Shown here piece by piece: positions 16,643 through 25,619 of a DNA stretch of 38,338 bases (position 1 is its first letter; every line of letters begins with the position of its first letter). A program made the translations under genes and the position numbers. The DNA is from JAKAGZ01 sp964595355 (GTDB taxonomy: Bacteria > Bacteroidota > Ignavibacteria > Ignavibacteriales > Ignavibacteriaceae). Location: NCBI GenBank assembly GCA_964595355.1, contig CAZQQD010000017.1, positions 1 to 38,338 of the forward strand, written 5' to 3'. Under the pieces are notes generated by a model that searched no databases, was not told the origin of the DNA, and saw only the letters and a program-made list of their open reading frames with translations.

Positions 16643-18466
16643 TTGATTCCTATGAAAGATTTTTTCCGGAACCCGGAGAAGACGGGTTATACCCTTTCTC
16701 CGAACGGGGAGTACTTTGCTTTTATGATGCCATGGAAAAGCCGAATGAATATTTTTGTGGAAAAAATTGGAAGTGAAGAGGTGGTTCGTATTACAAACGA
16801 AATTGAACGTGATGTTGCAGAGTATTATTGGGCCAACAATGAGCGAATAGTCTATTTGAAAGATACCGCTGGAGACGAAAATTTCAGATTGTTTGCCGTT
16901 AATATTGACGGATCAAATAATATTGATCTGACTCCTTTTGAAAAAGTGACAGTTCAAATAATTGACGATCTTGAAGAGAACGATGAAGAAATGATTGTTG
17001 CTTTAAATAAACGAGATGCTTCACTCTTTGATGTTTATAGAATAAACGTAATTTCAGGCAAGCATGATCTTATCACAGAGAATCCCGGTAATATTACAGA
17101 ATGGCTTACTGACCATAACGGTAGTTTAAGAGTTGCTACAACAACCGATAGCGTTAATTCAAGTCTTCTTTATAGAAAATCAGAAAACGAAGAATTTAAA
17201 TTAGTTACTACCTGTAATTTCAAAGAAACATTTGAACCCTTGATGTTTACGTTTGATAATAAATTTTTATATGTTCGTTCTAATATTGAAAGGGATAAAA
17301 CCTCGATAGTTAAATATGATCCTGAAAATAATAAAGAGGTTGAATTAATATACAGTCATCCTGAAGTTGACATTGACGATTTGCTGAATTCCAAAAAAAG
17401 AAAAGTTATTACAGGTGTATCCTTCATCACTGAGAAAAGGAATTATCATTTCTTTGATGATGAAAGAGAGCAACTTCAAAAAGAACTTGAAGAAAAACTC
17501 CCAGGTTATGAAGTAGTAATTGCTGATGAAAGTAAAGATGAGGATAAAATTTTGGTCAGGACGTACAGCGACAAAAGCTGTGGAGCATATTATTTTTATG
17601 ATGTTATAACAAATAATTTTTTTAAGATCGCAGAAGTTAGTCCCTGGCTTGTAGAAAATTCACTTGCTGAAATGAAACCGATAAAGTATAAGTCAAGAGA
17701 TGGGCTGACAATACGCGGTTATTTAACTCTTCCGAATGGTGTTGAAAAGAAAAATCTTCCTGCAGTGGTAAGAGTGCACGGAGGTCCATGGATGAGAGAT
17801 AGTTGGGGATTCAACCCAGAAGTTCAATTTCTGGCAAACAGGGGTTATGCGGTACTTCAAATAAATTATCGCGGTTCATCTGGCTATGGCAGAAAATTCT
17901 GGGAATGTAGTTTTAAACAATGGGGCAAAAAGATGCAGGATGATATTACAGATGGCGTGAATTGGCTGATCTCATCTGGCATTGCTGATGAGAAAAAAAT
18001 TGGAATTTTGGGTGGTTCTTACGGTGGATATGCTGTACTCGCTGGACTTGCATTTACTCCTGATCTTTATGCCTGTGGAGTTGATAATGTAGGAATTTCT
18101 AACCTTTTTACTTTTATGAATTCAATTCCGCCGTACTGGAAACCGTACCTGGATATGTTTCATGAGATGGTAGGAAATCCTGAAGTTGATAGAGAGATAT
18201 TAAGAGAAGCTTCTCCCGTTTATCATGTTGATAAAATTAAAGCGCCTTTATTAATAGCACAGGGAGCGAATGATCCCAGGGTTGCTAAAAGTGAGTCTGA
18301 TCAGATTGTAGAAGCACTGAAAGAAAGGGGTATAGACGTTCCTTATATTGTAAAGGATAACGAAGGTCACGGATTCCACAATGAGGAAAATCGCTTCGAA
18401 TTTTTCAAAGCAATGGAAGAATTTTTTGGAAAATATTTAGGTGGAAAGATAGAAAAAGTTAACTAA
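16643..18466 (+). CDS. S9-family prolyl oligopeptidase-like serine peptidase
   Basis: The 607-residue protein starts at TTG 16643, supported by GAGGG at 16631-16635 with 7-base spacing; an ATG three codons later is too far from it. Residues 1-330 form a beta-propeller-like domain. The rest is an alpha/beta-hydrolase with VRVHGGPW (377-384, oxyanion region), catalytic S459 in GGSYGGY, D544 in GANDPR and H576 in EGHGF. There is no signal peptide, so it is probably cytoplasmic and cleaves short peptides (acylaminoacyl-peptidase or dipeptidyl-peptidase type). Its 3' end overlaps the convergent glycosyltransferase gene by 8 bases. Confidence 0.92.
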   Translation: MIPMKDFFRNPEKTGYTLSPNGEYFAFMMPWKSRMNIFVEKIGSEEVVRITNEIERDVAEYYWANNERIVYLKDTAGDENFRLFAVNIDGSNNIDLTPFEKVTVQIIDDLEENDEEMIVALNKRDASLFDVYRINVISGKHDLITENPGNITEWLTDHNGSLRVATTTDSVNSSLLYRKSENEEFKLVTTCNFKETFEPLMFTFDNKFLYVRSNIERDKTSIVKYDPENNKEVELIYSHPEVDIDDLLNSKKRKVITGVSFITEKRNYHFFDDEREQLQKELEEKLPGYEVVIADESKDEDKILVRTYSDKSCGAYYFYDVITNNFFKIAEVSPWLVENSLAEMKPIKYKSRDGLTIRGYLTLPNGVEKKNLPAVVRVHGGPWMRDSWGFNPEVQFLANRGYAVLQINYRGSSGYGRKFWECSFKQWGKKMQDDITDGVNWLISSGIADEKKIGILGGSYGGYAVLAGLAFTPDLYACGVDNVGISNLFTFMNSIPPYWKPYLDMFHEMVGNPEVDREILREASPVYHVDKIKAPLLIAQGANDPRVAKSESDQIVEALKERGIDVPYIVKDNEGHGFHNEENRFEFFKAMEEFFGKYLGGKIEKVN

Positions 18467-19868
18467 CATTATTGTTTTTGATATTTGCTTCCACACCCTT
18501 TTTTTTCCACATCATTATCACATCAATAATTAATAAAATAAAGAAAGGTATATACTCTATCATTAACACAAAGAAATATTCTTTCCATACATTGCTAAGA
18601 GGACTGAAGTTCGAAAAATTTATTGTAAAAAGTAAACTAGAAACAGAATAAAAATTGAACATAGGATTTATCGAGGCAATCCAACCTAAATACCACGGAT
18701 ATAAAGTTGTGCTGAAGATAATTAGCATTATAAATATTGCGTAAGCACCCTTTGTAAAATTCTTGTAAAAAAACGAGATGATACTAACAGAGACAATAAA
18801 GAGCCCTGCGCAGAGTAACCTTGAGCTTTCGGGGTCGAGATAATTATTTTTCAATAGATAATATATAGAACTGTTAAATTCCCATTTTTTTAAATAAGTA
18901 AAAAGCGAAGTAAACACAGAATAGTCTTTATAAATAAAGGGCATGTAGAAACAAATTGTTATTGTAAGAAACATCAAAAGGAAATAGAACGCTTTTTTCA
19001 ATCCAGCTTTTTTTATTATAAGTGGAAAAAGTATAATAGGGTACATTTTTGAAAGAAAAGCTAAAGAAAAAAAAACAGCAGCAATATATACTTTGTCTTT
19101 TTCCATTAAGTATATAAAAAGAAGCATAAAAAATATTCCGATAAGGTCTATATGAACATTTACGAAATATTCAAACAAAACTACGGGCATCCAGGCATAA
19201 AGAATAATATTGTTCAGGTCAACACGTTTCAAATACAAAAATTTTAATAATAAAAGCATAATCATCAGATCAAACAAAAAGTAAATTATTTTTAAGCCTA
19301 TTGGACTTTCTCCTTTTAAGAGATAGGCTGATAAAAATGTCGCTTGAGCTACAGGAGGATAGATTGTCGCCATATTCTTAAATGTTACATCTTCATATAA
19401 TTTATCACGATATTTTACGAGTTGTGAATCCTGTGGAGCCACAGTAAAAGGATTATATCCGTTACTTAAAACTTTTCCTTCCCAGATATAGCGATTAACA
19501 TCGTGTGAGGTAGTATTTGTAGCAGGAAACAAAGTAAGCCTGAAAATTAAACCGAAAGATATAATTACCAATGGGGTTGCCAATTTGCTTGCGTCTGCCT
19601 TAGGGAAAGACAAAATTTTAACAAATAACCTTAAATACCAATTATCTTTTTCGGAAACCCTTACTACTTCTTCGCCTTGTTTGTCCTTATTCAGTTTTTT
19701 AATAAAATACAAGGTTACCAGCATTACGAGGAAAGTCTCAAAGTAGATGAACATATAAAGGGGAATGTTACCGCTTCTTCCATTAAAGTCTATAAAGACC
19801 AGGAAAAAAATTTCCATTAGAAAACCTGCGGTAAAAACAAAGGTGGTAATCGATTTTTGGTTGTCCAT
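18459..19868 (-). CDS. GT-C-type multi-pass membrane glycosyltransferase
   Basis: The 469-residue, strongly hydrophobic protein has about 11-12 predicted membrane segments. The first large loop holds the pattern of polyprenol-phosphate-sugar-dependent GT-C enzymes: DVNRYIWEGK (123-132) with a probable catalytic aspartate, NPF (139-141) and YPP (170-172), then SKMYPIILFP further on. This resembles GT87/DUF2029-like mannosyltransferases. Such enzymes move a sugar from a lipid carrier on the periplasmic side. The acceptor is unknown. Its ATG overlaps the stop of the preceding TonB-receptor-like gene (TGATG), indicating coupled translation. A family subdivision would need a profile search. Confidence 0.78.
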   Translation of the reverse strand: MDNQKSITTFVFTAGFLMEIFFLVFIDFNGRSGNIPLYMFIYFETFLVMLVTLYFIKKLNKDKQGEEVVRVSEKDNWYLRLFVKILSFPKADASKLATPLVIISFGLIFRLTLFPATNTTSHDVNRYIWEGKVLSNGYNPFTVAPQDSQLVKYRDKLYEDVTFKNMATIYPPVAQATFLSAYLLKGESPIGLKIIYFLFDLMIMLLLLKFLYLKRVDLNNIILYAWMPVVLFEYFVNVHIDLIGIFFMLLFIYLMEKDKVYIAAVFFSLAFLSKMYPIILFPLIIKKAGLKKAFYFLLMFLTITICFYMPFIYKDYSVFTSLFTYLKKWEFNSSIYYLLKNNYLDPESSRLLCAGLFIVSVSIISFFYKNFTKGAYAIFIMLIIFSTTLYPWYLGWIASINPMFNFYSVSSLLFTINFSNFSPLSNVWKEYFFVLMIEYIPFFILLIIDVIMMWKKKGVEANIKNNNVS

Positions 19869-21853
19869 CAGTTAAATAATTCCCAGGCTATTCCGAATCT
19901 TATATTTCTTTGAGGCATAGGATAAAAGGGGACGATAAAGTATTGGGTGTTCAATAGGTTTTCCCACGTAAAATATATTGTTGCAACTTTTTGTATTATC
20001 CCAGCAAGTGTCAGATCAACACGGCGATTGGCGCTGACTAGGGATATGTACGAATTGATTACTTTTGGTCTTCTTTCATCATTATAATAAAATACAATTC
20101 CTGTTTTTAGGTCAAGATTTTTATTGAAGAGAAGTCCTTTGTAAAAAATACCGCTTCTATAAGTGTATTTGGGAACGGAAGATAAAATGTAACCAGAATT
20201 ATCCGAGGCAAAATAATAAGCAGCAGAGTTCTCCAGAATGATTTTCCAGAATTTTAAATTTAAATGTGCACCTAATCCATTTATATCCACTTGCGAAGAT
20301 GGAGAAATAACGACCAAAGTAGAAGCTGGCGAGTTTGTTGCTGTATACCAATAAGGAGGGGGCGTAGGATCAGGAAAGGGAAATTTGGGAGCATAATAGT
20401 CCCCTCTTGAAAAATATCTTAATCCTGCGAGTAGATTATCATTTTTAAACTCTCCTGATAATTCAAGATTTTTAGTATATGCGCCGCCGTGATTCGTATA
20501 AAATGAAAAGCCAGCGTAAAAATTAAAACCATCAGATAGATTTACCTTCATGTCAAATCCATAGCCGGATGTATTAGGATACCTAACATAATAAGAATCG
20601 TGCGAGGCTTTATAAAATATTGAAGGAACAAACATATTATTTCCTGGGCCAAATGTCGCAATTGCACTCAGTGAATAAACAGATGAGTTATAATTTGCCA
20701 TCGGATGCAGAGCTTGGTAAAGAGCATCATAATTCAGATCATATTTCTCATAATTGCCGGTCAACGATAAGTGGGCTTGGCTTAATGTGAAACCCTGGTT
20801 GAGTGATAAGCCATAAATTTTGTTCCTATCCGTATTAACAAAATAAGTTGAGTCTGTTCCACCGGTTATTTCATCAAAATTCGATCTGTAATAGATAGTA
20901 AGATCAGTATTAGTGTTTTCTATAAATTTCCCCAAAAATTTTATATCGAAATTTTGTTGCTTCGTCTGTTCATACCTGTTTGGATAAATGACAGGAGCCA
21001 ATTGTTGGTTGTATAAAGTGGAATTAATATCGCTTGTTGTTGAATCTATTTGGGCATAATCAACACCTCCATTTAAACCCGTTTGAGAAGTTACATAATA
21101 AAAATTTCCGATAACATTGATTTTGTTACTGATCAGATATTTTAATTTTAACCTTGCCTGCCATAGGCTGAAATTGCTATTTAAATAACTGTCGTCAGTT
21201 CTACGGTTTGAGATATCAAATGAGGCATTAAATCTTTTGTACATCCAAGTATTAAATAATACATCAATTAAGGCTTCTCCGTTGGGTCCCTGGTAGTATT
21301 TTATTCTTGAATAAGGCGGGCGTGATAAAAAATCTTTTGTTATAAAATTTACACTTACGTTATTGTTATAAGGACTATATAAAAATCCTCTTGGTAAAGG
21401 AACAACCTCCACGGAGTCAATATATTCAGTTTGAATTTGATTCAGGTCAAGAGAATTTGTGAAACGGTTATTGAATGAGATACCATCCACGAGAAAGCTG
21501 ACAGAGTTAAATCCAGTTCCATAAATAGAAATTTCATTAGGCTGACCGACAAATCCTTGATCTCTCGTAAAATAAAAATCAAACGGCTTAAAAAGATCTC
21601 CCGCATATCTATAGTCAAATCTGTCGATTTCATTTCTGTTGATGATAAAACTATTTTTATCAAGAGGTCTTGAATAAATAGGAGCTAATGTATCAATTAC
21701 CTCTCCGTGTTTCAAAGAATCAGCTGAAAATATCTTACTGGTATCCGCTGTAGTTGAATTATTACCGTAATTGCTTATAGATTTTGTTGAATCAGAAACC
21801 TGTGCAAAAGAAAAACTATGCAGTAAAAGAGAGATAATTACAAAATATTTCAT
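19868..21853 (-). CDS. TonB-dependent receptor-like outer-membrane protein
   Basis: The 661-residue protein has a signal peptide (1-17, cleavage after FA). A plug domain (about 75-175) includes GQPNEISIYGTGFNSVSF and DSVEVVPLPRGFLY. The rest is a run of alternating beta strands ending in an aromatic-rich C-terminal strand (RFGIAWELF), typical of an outer-membrane barrel. It lacks the carboxypeptidase-like N-terminal domain seen in the receptor at the right end of the window. It is short for a TonB receptor and no certain TonB box is visible, so active transport is not assured. It is translationally coupled to the membrane glycosyltransferase, an unusual partner. The ligand is unknown. Confidence 0.82.
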   Translation of the reverse strand: MKYFVIISLLLHSFSFAQVSDSTKSISNYGNNSTTADTSKIFSADSLKHGEVIDTLAPIYSRPLDKNSFIINRNEIDRFDYRYAGDLFKPFDFYFTRDQGFVGQPNEISIYGTGFNSVSFLVDGISFNNRFTNSLDLNQIQTEYIDSVEVVPLPRGFLYSPYNNNVSVNFITKDFLSRPPYSRIKYYQGPNGEALIDVLFNTWMYKRFNASFDISNRRTDDSYLNSNFSLWQARLKLKYLISNKINVIGNFYYVTSQTGLNGGVDYAQIDSTTSDINSTLYNQQLAPVIYPNRYEQTKQQNFDIKFLGKFIENTNTDLTIYYRSNFDEITGGTDSTYFVNTDRNKIYGLSLNQGFTLSQAHLSLTGNYEKYDLNYDALYQALHPMANYNSSVYSLSAIATFGPGNNMFVPSIFYKASHDSYYVRYPNTSGYGFDMKVNLSDGFNFYAGFSFYTNHGGAYTKNLELSGEFKNDNLLAGLRYFSRGDYYAPKFPFPDPTPPPYWYTATNSPASTLVVISPSSQVDINGLGAHLNLKFWKIILENSAAYYFASDNSGYILSSVPKYTYRSGIFYKGLLFNKNLDLKTGIVFYYNDERRPKVINSYISLVSANRRVDLTLAGIIQKVATIYFTWENLLNTQYFIVPFYPMPQRNIRFGIAWELFN

Positions 21854-22041
21854 TTATATAGTTATGAGTTATAATAGCATTTTTGTTAAGGATTTCATAA
21901 CTGAAAATAAATAATAAAATGTCCCCAGCAAAATACGAAATTATAATTTGTTTATTATTATAGCAGTGTTCATTCTAGTAAAGCTTTTATGTCTGAAAAT
22001 AAAGGGTGAAATAGAAATGTCAGGTTATTTTTATTTAAGAC

Positions 22042-22065
22042 ATTATTTCTTTTGAAGGAAATAAT
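22042..22065 (+). promoter_or_regulatory. 8-bp inverted repeat in the HU-gene leader
   Basis: ATTATTTC (22042-22049) and GAAATAAT (22058-22065) are perfect reverse complements around TTTTGAAG. The repeat lies 52 bases before the HU start, in the 263-base gap shared with the divergent receptor gene. It could be an operator or a leader hairpin; the low GC leaves chance possible. No clear promoter pair was found in the gap. Confidence 0.3.
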
Positions 22066-22117
22066 ATCTATCTTCATAGCGTAACTATTTTTAAATAACA
22101 ATAAAGGGAAAAATCAC

Positions 22118-22405
22118 ATGCCAAAAGCAATGACTAAGAGTCAAGTTATAGATCATCTTGCTAAAAAAACACAAACGACTAAAAAATTCTCACAGCAGTT
22201 TGTTGATGAATTGGTCGGTCTTGCATATAAAGAAGCAAAGAACTCTTTTACAATCCCGGGATTAGGGAAACTGGTTTTGGTAGATAGAAAAGAAAGAATG
22301 GGTCGTAACCCTGCAACAGGAGAATCAATTTTGATTCCGGCTAAGAAAGTATTGAAATTTAGGATTGCAAAAGCAGCCAAAGACGCAATTCTTCCTAAAA
22401 AATAA
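22118..22405 (+). CDS. HU/IHF-family DNA-binding protein
   Basis: The 95-residue nucleoid protein acts as a dimer that bends DNA. The beta-arm region with GRNPATGESILIPAK (62-76), including the intercalating proline, is intact, and the C-terminal FRIAKAAKDAIL helix closes the fold. The N-terminus (MPKAMTKSQVIDHLAKKTQT) is slightly longer than in E. coli HU. The segment NSFTIPGLGKL replaces the usual VxLxGFG-type turn, as in the broader HU-like group. AAAGGG precedes the ATG, and a terminator follows 11 bases after the stop, so this is a single-gene unit. Confidence 0.93.
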   Translation: MPKAMTKSQVIDHLAKKTQTTKKFSQQFVDELVGLAYKEAKNSFTIPGLGKLVLVDRKERMGRNPATGESILIPAKKVLKFRIAKAAKDAILPKK

Positions 22406-22416
22406 ATTTGTTTCCT

Positions 22417-22447
22417 GAAAATAGCCTGCTAAATGTGGGCTATTTTC
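22417..22447 (+). terminator. Terminator after the HU-family gene
   Basis: GAAAATAGCC (22417-22426) and GGCTATTTTC (22438-22447) form a perfect 10-bp stem with an 11-base loop, starting 11 bases after the HU stop codon. The T-rich tract is mostly within the 3' arm, so it is a moderate rather than strong intrinsic terminator. Confidence 0.7.
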
Positions 22448-22527
22448 TCCTTGATTTTAACCCCGACATTCTTCATCCAATTTTTATCTCCTTTTTATGA
22501 AGACTAATAGTATCTTTGGACAGCCTA

Positions 22528-24294
22528 ATGAAACTATTATTTTCATATCTTAAAACCTATTGGAAGCTAGTTATCCTGGCACTTTTTCTCGCTGCAGTAA
22601 ATCAGGTTTTCTCTTTACTTGATCCATATATTTTCAGGATTGTTATTGACAAATACGCAACGAAATTTAGTCAATATACCACTTCAGAATTTTTTAAAGG
22701 AGTTAGCTTGCTGCTTGCAGCAGCTGTAGGGGTGGCATTTATATCTAGGCTCGCAAAAAACTTTCAGGATTATTTTGTTAATGTTATTACACAAAGACTG
22801 GGTGCAAGAATTTACAATGATGGCATTCAGCATTCTCTTGAGTTACCGTACTCACTTTTTGAAGATCAAAGAAGCGGAGAGACTCTGGGTGTTCTGCAGA
22901 AAGTAAGAACAGATGTTGAAAAGCTAATAAATTCTTTGATTAATGTTTTGTTTACGACCCTTGTCGGAGTCATTTTTGTTACAATCTATGCGATAAATGT
23001 TTACTGGCTTATTGCTCCTGTATTTTTTGCTGCTGTTCCATTACTTGGAATAGTTAGCTCTGTTCTCAGCAAAAAAATTAAGAAAATTCAAAAAGTGATT
23101 GTTACAGAAACAACCGCACTTGCCGGCGCAACAACAGAATCACTCAGAAATATTGAGTTGGTAAAAAGCCTTGGGCTTGGTAATCAGGAAATAGACCGTT
23201 TGAATTCTACTACTGACAAAATACTGGAACTTGAGCTAAGAAAAGTAAAGTATATTAGGAGCCTGAGCTTTATACAGGGAACTGTTGTCAATTTTATAAG
23301 AACTAGTATTCTATTTCTTATGCTCTACCTGATTTATATTCAGGCAATAACGGTAGGGGAATTTTTCTCCTTATTTATTTATTCGTTTTTTATTTTTGGA
23401 CCCTTGCAAAGCCTTGGCGATATAATAAATACATACAGGGAAGCAGAAGTTTCGCTCAATAACTTTGAAGATATACTCAAGCTACCTATAGAATCAAAAC
23501 CTGAATTACCTGCAACTATAAATGAAGTTAACAGACTTGAATTTCAAAATATTTCCTTTAAGCATTTAACGGCCAACAAAAATGCTTTGGATAAAATTTC
23601 TTTTCAGACAAAGAAAGGAGAGACAATAGCATTTGTTGGTCCGTCGGGTTCCGGTAAAACTACTCTTGTAAAGCTTTTAGTTGGTCTGTACATTCCAAAT
23701 TCAGGTAGAATTTTATATAATAGCTTCCCAGGAGAAGAAATTAATTTCGACCTGCTTCGTGAAAAAATTGGTTTCGTTACTCAGGACACTCAATTATTTT
23801 CCGGTACTATAAAGGAGAATCTATTGTTCGTTAGGACTAATGCGACTGATGAAGAATGCTCGGAGGTTTTACGGAAAGCAGCCTGCGATAGTTTACTAGC
23901 TCGTGCAGACAAGGGTATTGATACAATGATCGGTGAGGGAGGTGTAAAAGTTTCAGGAGGTGAAAAACAAAGATTATCAATTGCTCGGGCGTTGCTCAGG
24001 AGACCTAACTTACTGATTTTTGATGAAGCAACTTCTGCCTTAGATTCTCTTACCGAAGAAGAAATCACCGAAACTATTAGGGAAATATCGGATAGAGAAG
24101 ATTTGATAACAATTTTGATAGCTCATCGCCTGTCAACGGTTCTTCACGCCGATAGAATCTATGTTCTGGAAAAAGGCAAAATTATAGAGGCTGGAAGGCA
24201 CAATGAGTTGCTTGGACTAAAAGGGCTTTACTATGCTATGTGGAGACAACAAATCGGCGAAGGGGATAATAAAGAAATAGTACAACTCAGTTAA
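22528..24294 (+). CDS. ABC exporter, fused membrane and ATPase domains
   Basis: About 588 residues from ATG 22528; a TTG four codons earlier is also possible. The N-terminal half has six membrane segments of the type I exporter (ABC_membrane) fold. The C-terminal half is the nucleotide-binding domain: Walker A GPSGSGKT, Q-loop in FVTQDTQLF, signature VSGGEKQR, Walker B LLIFDEATSALDS and switch AHRLST. Such half-transporters work as dimers exporting lipids, peptides or drugs (MsbA/LmrA type); the substrate cannot be told. It is a stand-alone gene, so probably a homodimer. A TATCTTTG (22511-22518) just before the start resembles the Bacteroidota -7 element. Confidence 0.93.
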   Translation: MKLLFSYLKTYWKLVILALFLAAVNQVFSLLDPYIFRIVIDKYATKFSQYTTSEFFKGVSLLLAAAVGVAFISRLAKNFQDYFVNVITQRLGARIYNDGIQHSLELPYSLFEDQRSGETLGVLQKVRTDVEKLINSLINVLFTTLVGVIFVTIYAINVYWLIAPVFFAAVPLLGIVSSVLSKKIKKIQKVIVTETTALAGATTESLRNIELVKSLGLGNQEIDRLNSTTDKILELELRKVKYIRSLSFIQGTVVNFIRTSILFLMLYLIYIQAITVGEFFSLFIYSFFIFGPLQSLGDIINTYREAEVSLNNFEDILKLPIESKPELPATINEVNRLEFQNISFKHLTANKNALDKISFQTKKGETIAFVGPSGSGKTTLVKLLVGLYIPNSGRILYNSFPGEEINFDLLREKIGFVTQDTQLFSGTIKENLLFVRTNATDEECSEVLRKAACDSLLARADKGIDTMIGEGGVKVSGGEKQRLSIARALLRRPNLLIFDEATSALDSLTEEEITETIREISDREDLITILIAHRLSTVLHADRIYVLEKGKIIEAGRHNELLGLKGLYYAMWRQQIGEGDNKEIVQLS

Positions 24295-24604
24295 AAGCTT
24301 TCTAGGAAGTAACAAAGGATTAGAGATATTTACTCACCTACAACACCTTGTAACTCAAATGACCAAACATATTGTTTGTCTTTTGGGTATCTTTTTATTC
24401 TTAATATATTATATCAACTACAAATGTTTGCTTTTGGGAGTAAAAATGCAATAATTTATCAATTCAAAGATTATTCTTGGAAGTGAGAATAAATTGATGT
24501 GGTTTTTGTCAAAAATCGGATAGGAAAACCTGAAACAATTTATTTGGTATGTGTATATAACATTTTTTACTGGTATATATTTTGAACCTCTGGAATTGGT
24601 AGCT
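24295..24604. other. Intergenic region before the cytochrome cluster
   Basis: About 310 bases with no supported gene. A weak bulged hairpin (GACCAAAC 24361-24368 with GTTTGTC 24374-24380) followed by TTTT may terminate the ABC-exporter transcript. The promoter of the following cluster should lie in the second half, but I see no convincing -35/-10 pair. Confidence 0.4.
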
Positions 24605-25027
24605 ATGAGAAAATATAAAAACATATCTAAAGTTTGTACTAATTGTAATTTAATACTTTCAACCTTTGGTCTTCTATTATTCCTCATTTTTATGAATTGT
24701 GCAACGCCATTGAATCTGCATAATTCAGAATACGTAAAAGCTTTATCTCGCAACAAAGAAAATATACAGGATGAATATAATTATGAATTTTATATGAATT
24801 CTGCTAAAGATTTGGCTTCTCATTTACCAACAAATCCCGATAATTCTTTCTGCTGCATCACAATAAATGATAGTGATGAAAATAATAGCATAAAAATAGC
24901 AAGCGATAATTATTCTATTGAACCAGATATAGATAATACAGTTAAAGAAAATTTTACAAAACAATTAATTTCACAAGCAAAATTACCAGCCGAAAGAGCA
25001 CTCCGGTCCGACATACTCTTGATTTAA
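24605..25027 (+). CDS. Hypothetical small lipoprotein-like protein
   Basis: About 140 residues from ATG 24605; a GTG at 24551 would add 18 residues without helping. Two cysteines precede a strong hydrophobic stretch (LILSTFGLLLFLIFMNC), and the last C could be a non-canonical lipobox cysteine, which suggests a lipoprotein. The rest is polar, rich in Asn, Asp and Ser, with no recognised domain. It ends abruptly after an Ala-Glu-Arg-rich helix-like stretch and may be truncated. It is 88 bases upstream of the cytochrome c gene on the same strand. An opposite-strand frame also stays open here, so the gene itself is only moderately supported. Confidence 0.4.
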   Translation: MRKYKNISKVCTNCNLILSTFGLLLFLIFMNCATPLNLHNSEYVKALSRNKENIQDEYNYEFYMNSAKDLASHLPTNPDNSFCCITINDSDENNSIKIASDNYSIEPDIDNTVKENFTKQLISQAKLPAERALRSDILLI

Positions 25028-25115
25028 TACTCCGATTAAAATTTATAACATAACTAACGTATTGGTGATTCTTTAAGTCACCCATTGTACTATAAAAATT
25101 TAACCGGAGTTAATA

Positions 25116-25586
25116 ATGAAATTTCCAAGATCTTTAAAGATAATTTATACATTGCTTGCATCAGTTTTATTATTTGGATTTACAATAGATGTGAGTAATT
25201 CTCATTCTGCATTAAATAGTGAAAATTCTCAGTCATTTTATCAGCCACAGGGGAAAAAATGGGTAGCACCTGCAGTAGCAGATAAACTTGTGAATCCATT
25301 AAAGGGCAACGCAGAAGCTACCAAAAAAGGTAAGCGTTTATTTCAGGTAAATTGCGTTACTTGTCATGGAGAATCAGGTGTTGGAAATGGCCCTGGCTCC
25401 GCAGGGCTTAATCCAAAGCCTGCAGATCTAACATCAAAAGAAGTTCAGAAACAGTCTGATGGAGCGATATTCTGGAAAATTACGACAGGTTTTCCCCCAA
25501 CAGCTATGATATCGTGGCGCTCACGTTTTTCCAACAAAGAGCGTTGGGAATTAGTCGACTATATTCGTGAATTGGGGAAAAAATAA
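25116..25586 (+). CDS. Secreted monoheme cytochrome c
   Basis: The 156-residue protein has an N-terminal signal or anchor segment (about 1-24) followed by a low-complexity Ser/Asn linker. The class I cytochrome c domain has heme-binding CVTCH (80-84), a GVGNGPGSAG loop (88-97), a probable distal Met131 in FPPTAMISW, and a C-terminal ERWELVDYIREL helix. It would carry electrons in the periplasm or at the membrane surface. GGAG (25106-25109) precedes the ATG. The next gene starts 33 bases after its stop and encodes a heme-motif barrel protein, so the two are probably an electron-transfer pair. The partner oxidase or reductase is not in the window. Confidence 0.92.
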   Translation: MKFPRSLKIIYTLLASVLLFGFTIDVSNSHSALNSENSQSFYQPQGKKWVAPAVADKLVNPLKGNAEATKKGKRLFQVNCVTCHGESGVGNGPGSAGLNPKPADLTSKEVQKQSDGAIFWKITTGFPPTAMISWRSRFSNKERWELVDYIRELGKK

Positions 25587-25619
25587 TACTTGTTAAAATT
25601 AAAATTAAGGAGAAAAATA

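Noticed and set aside
24418..24756. Minus-strand frame of 112 codons opposite the lipoprotein-like gene
   Set aside because: No signal peptide, domain or ribosome site, and no co-oriented neighbours; more likely the shadow of AT-rich sequence.
25064..25082. GGTGA/TCACC hairpin before the cytochrome c gene
   Set aside because: Only 5 bp with a 9-base loop and no T-run; chance is the simplest explanation.
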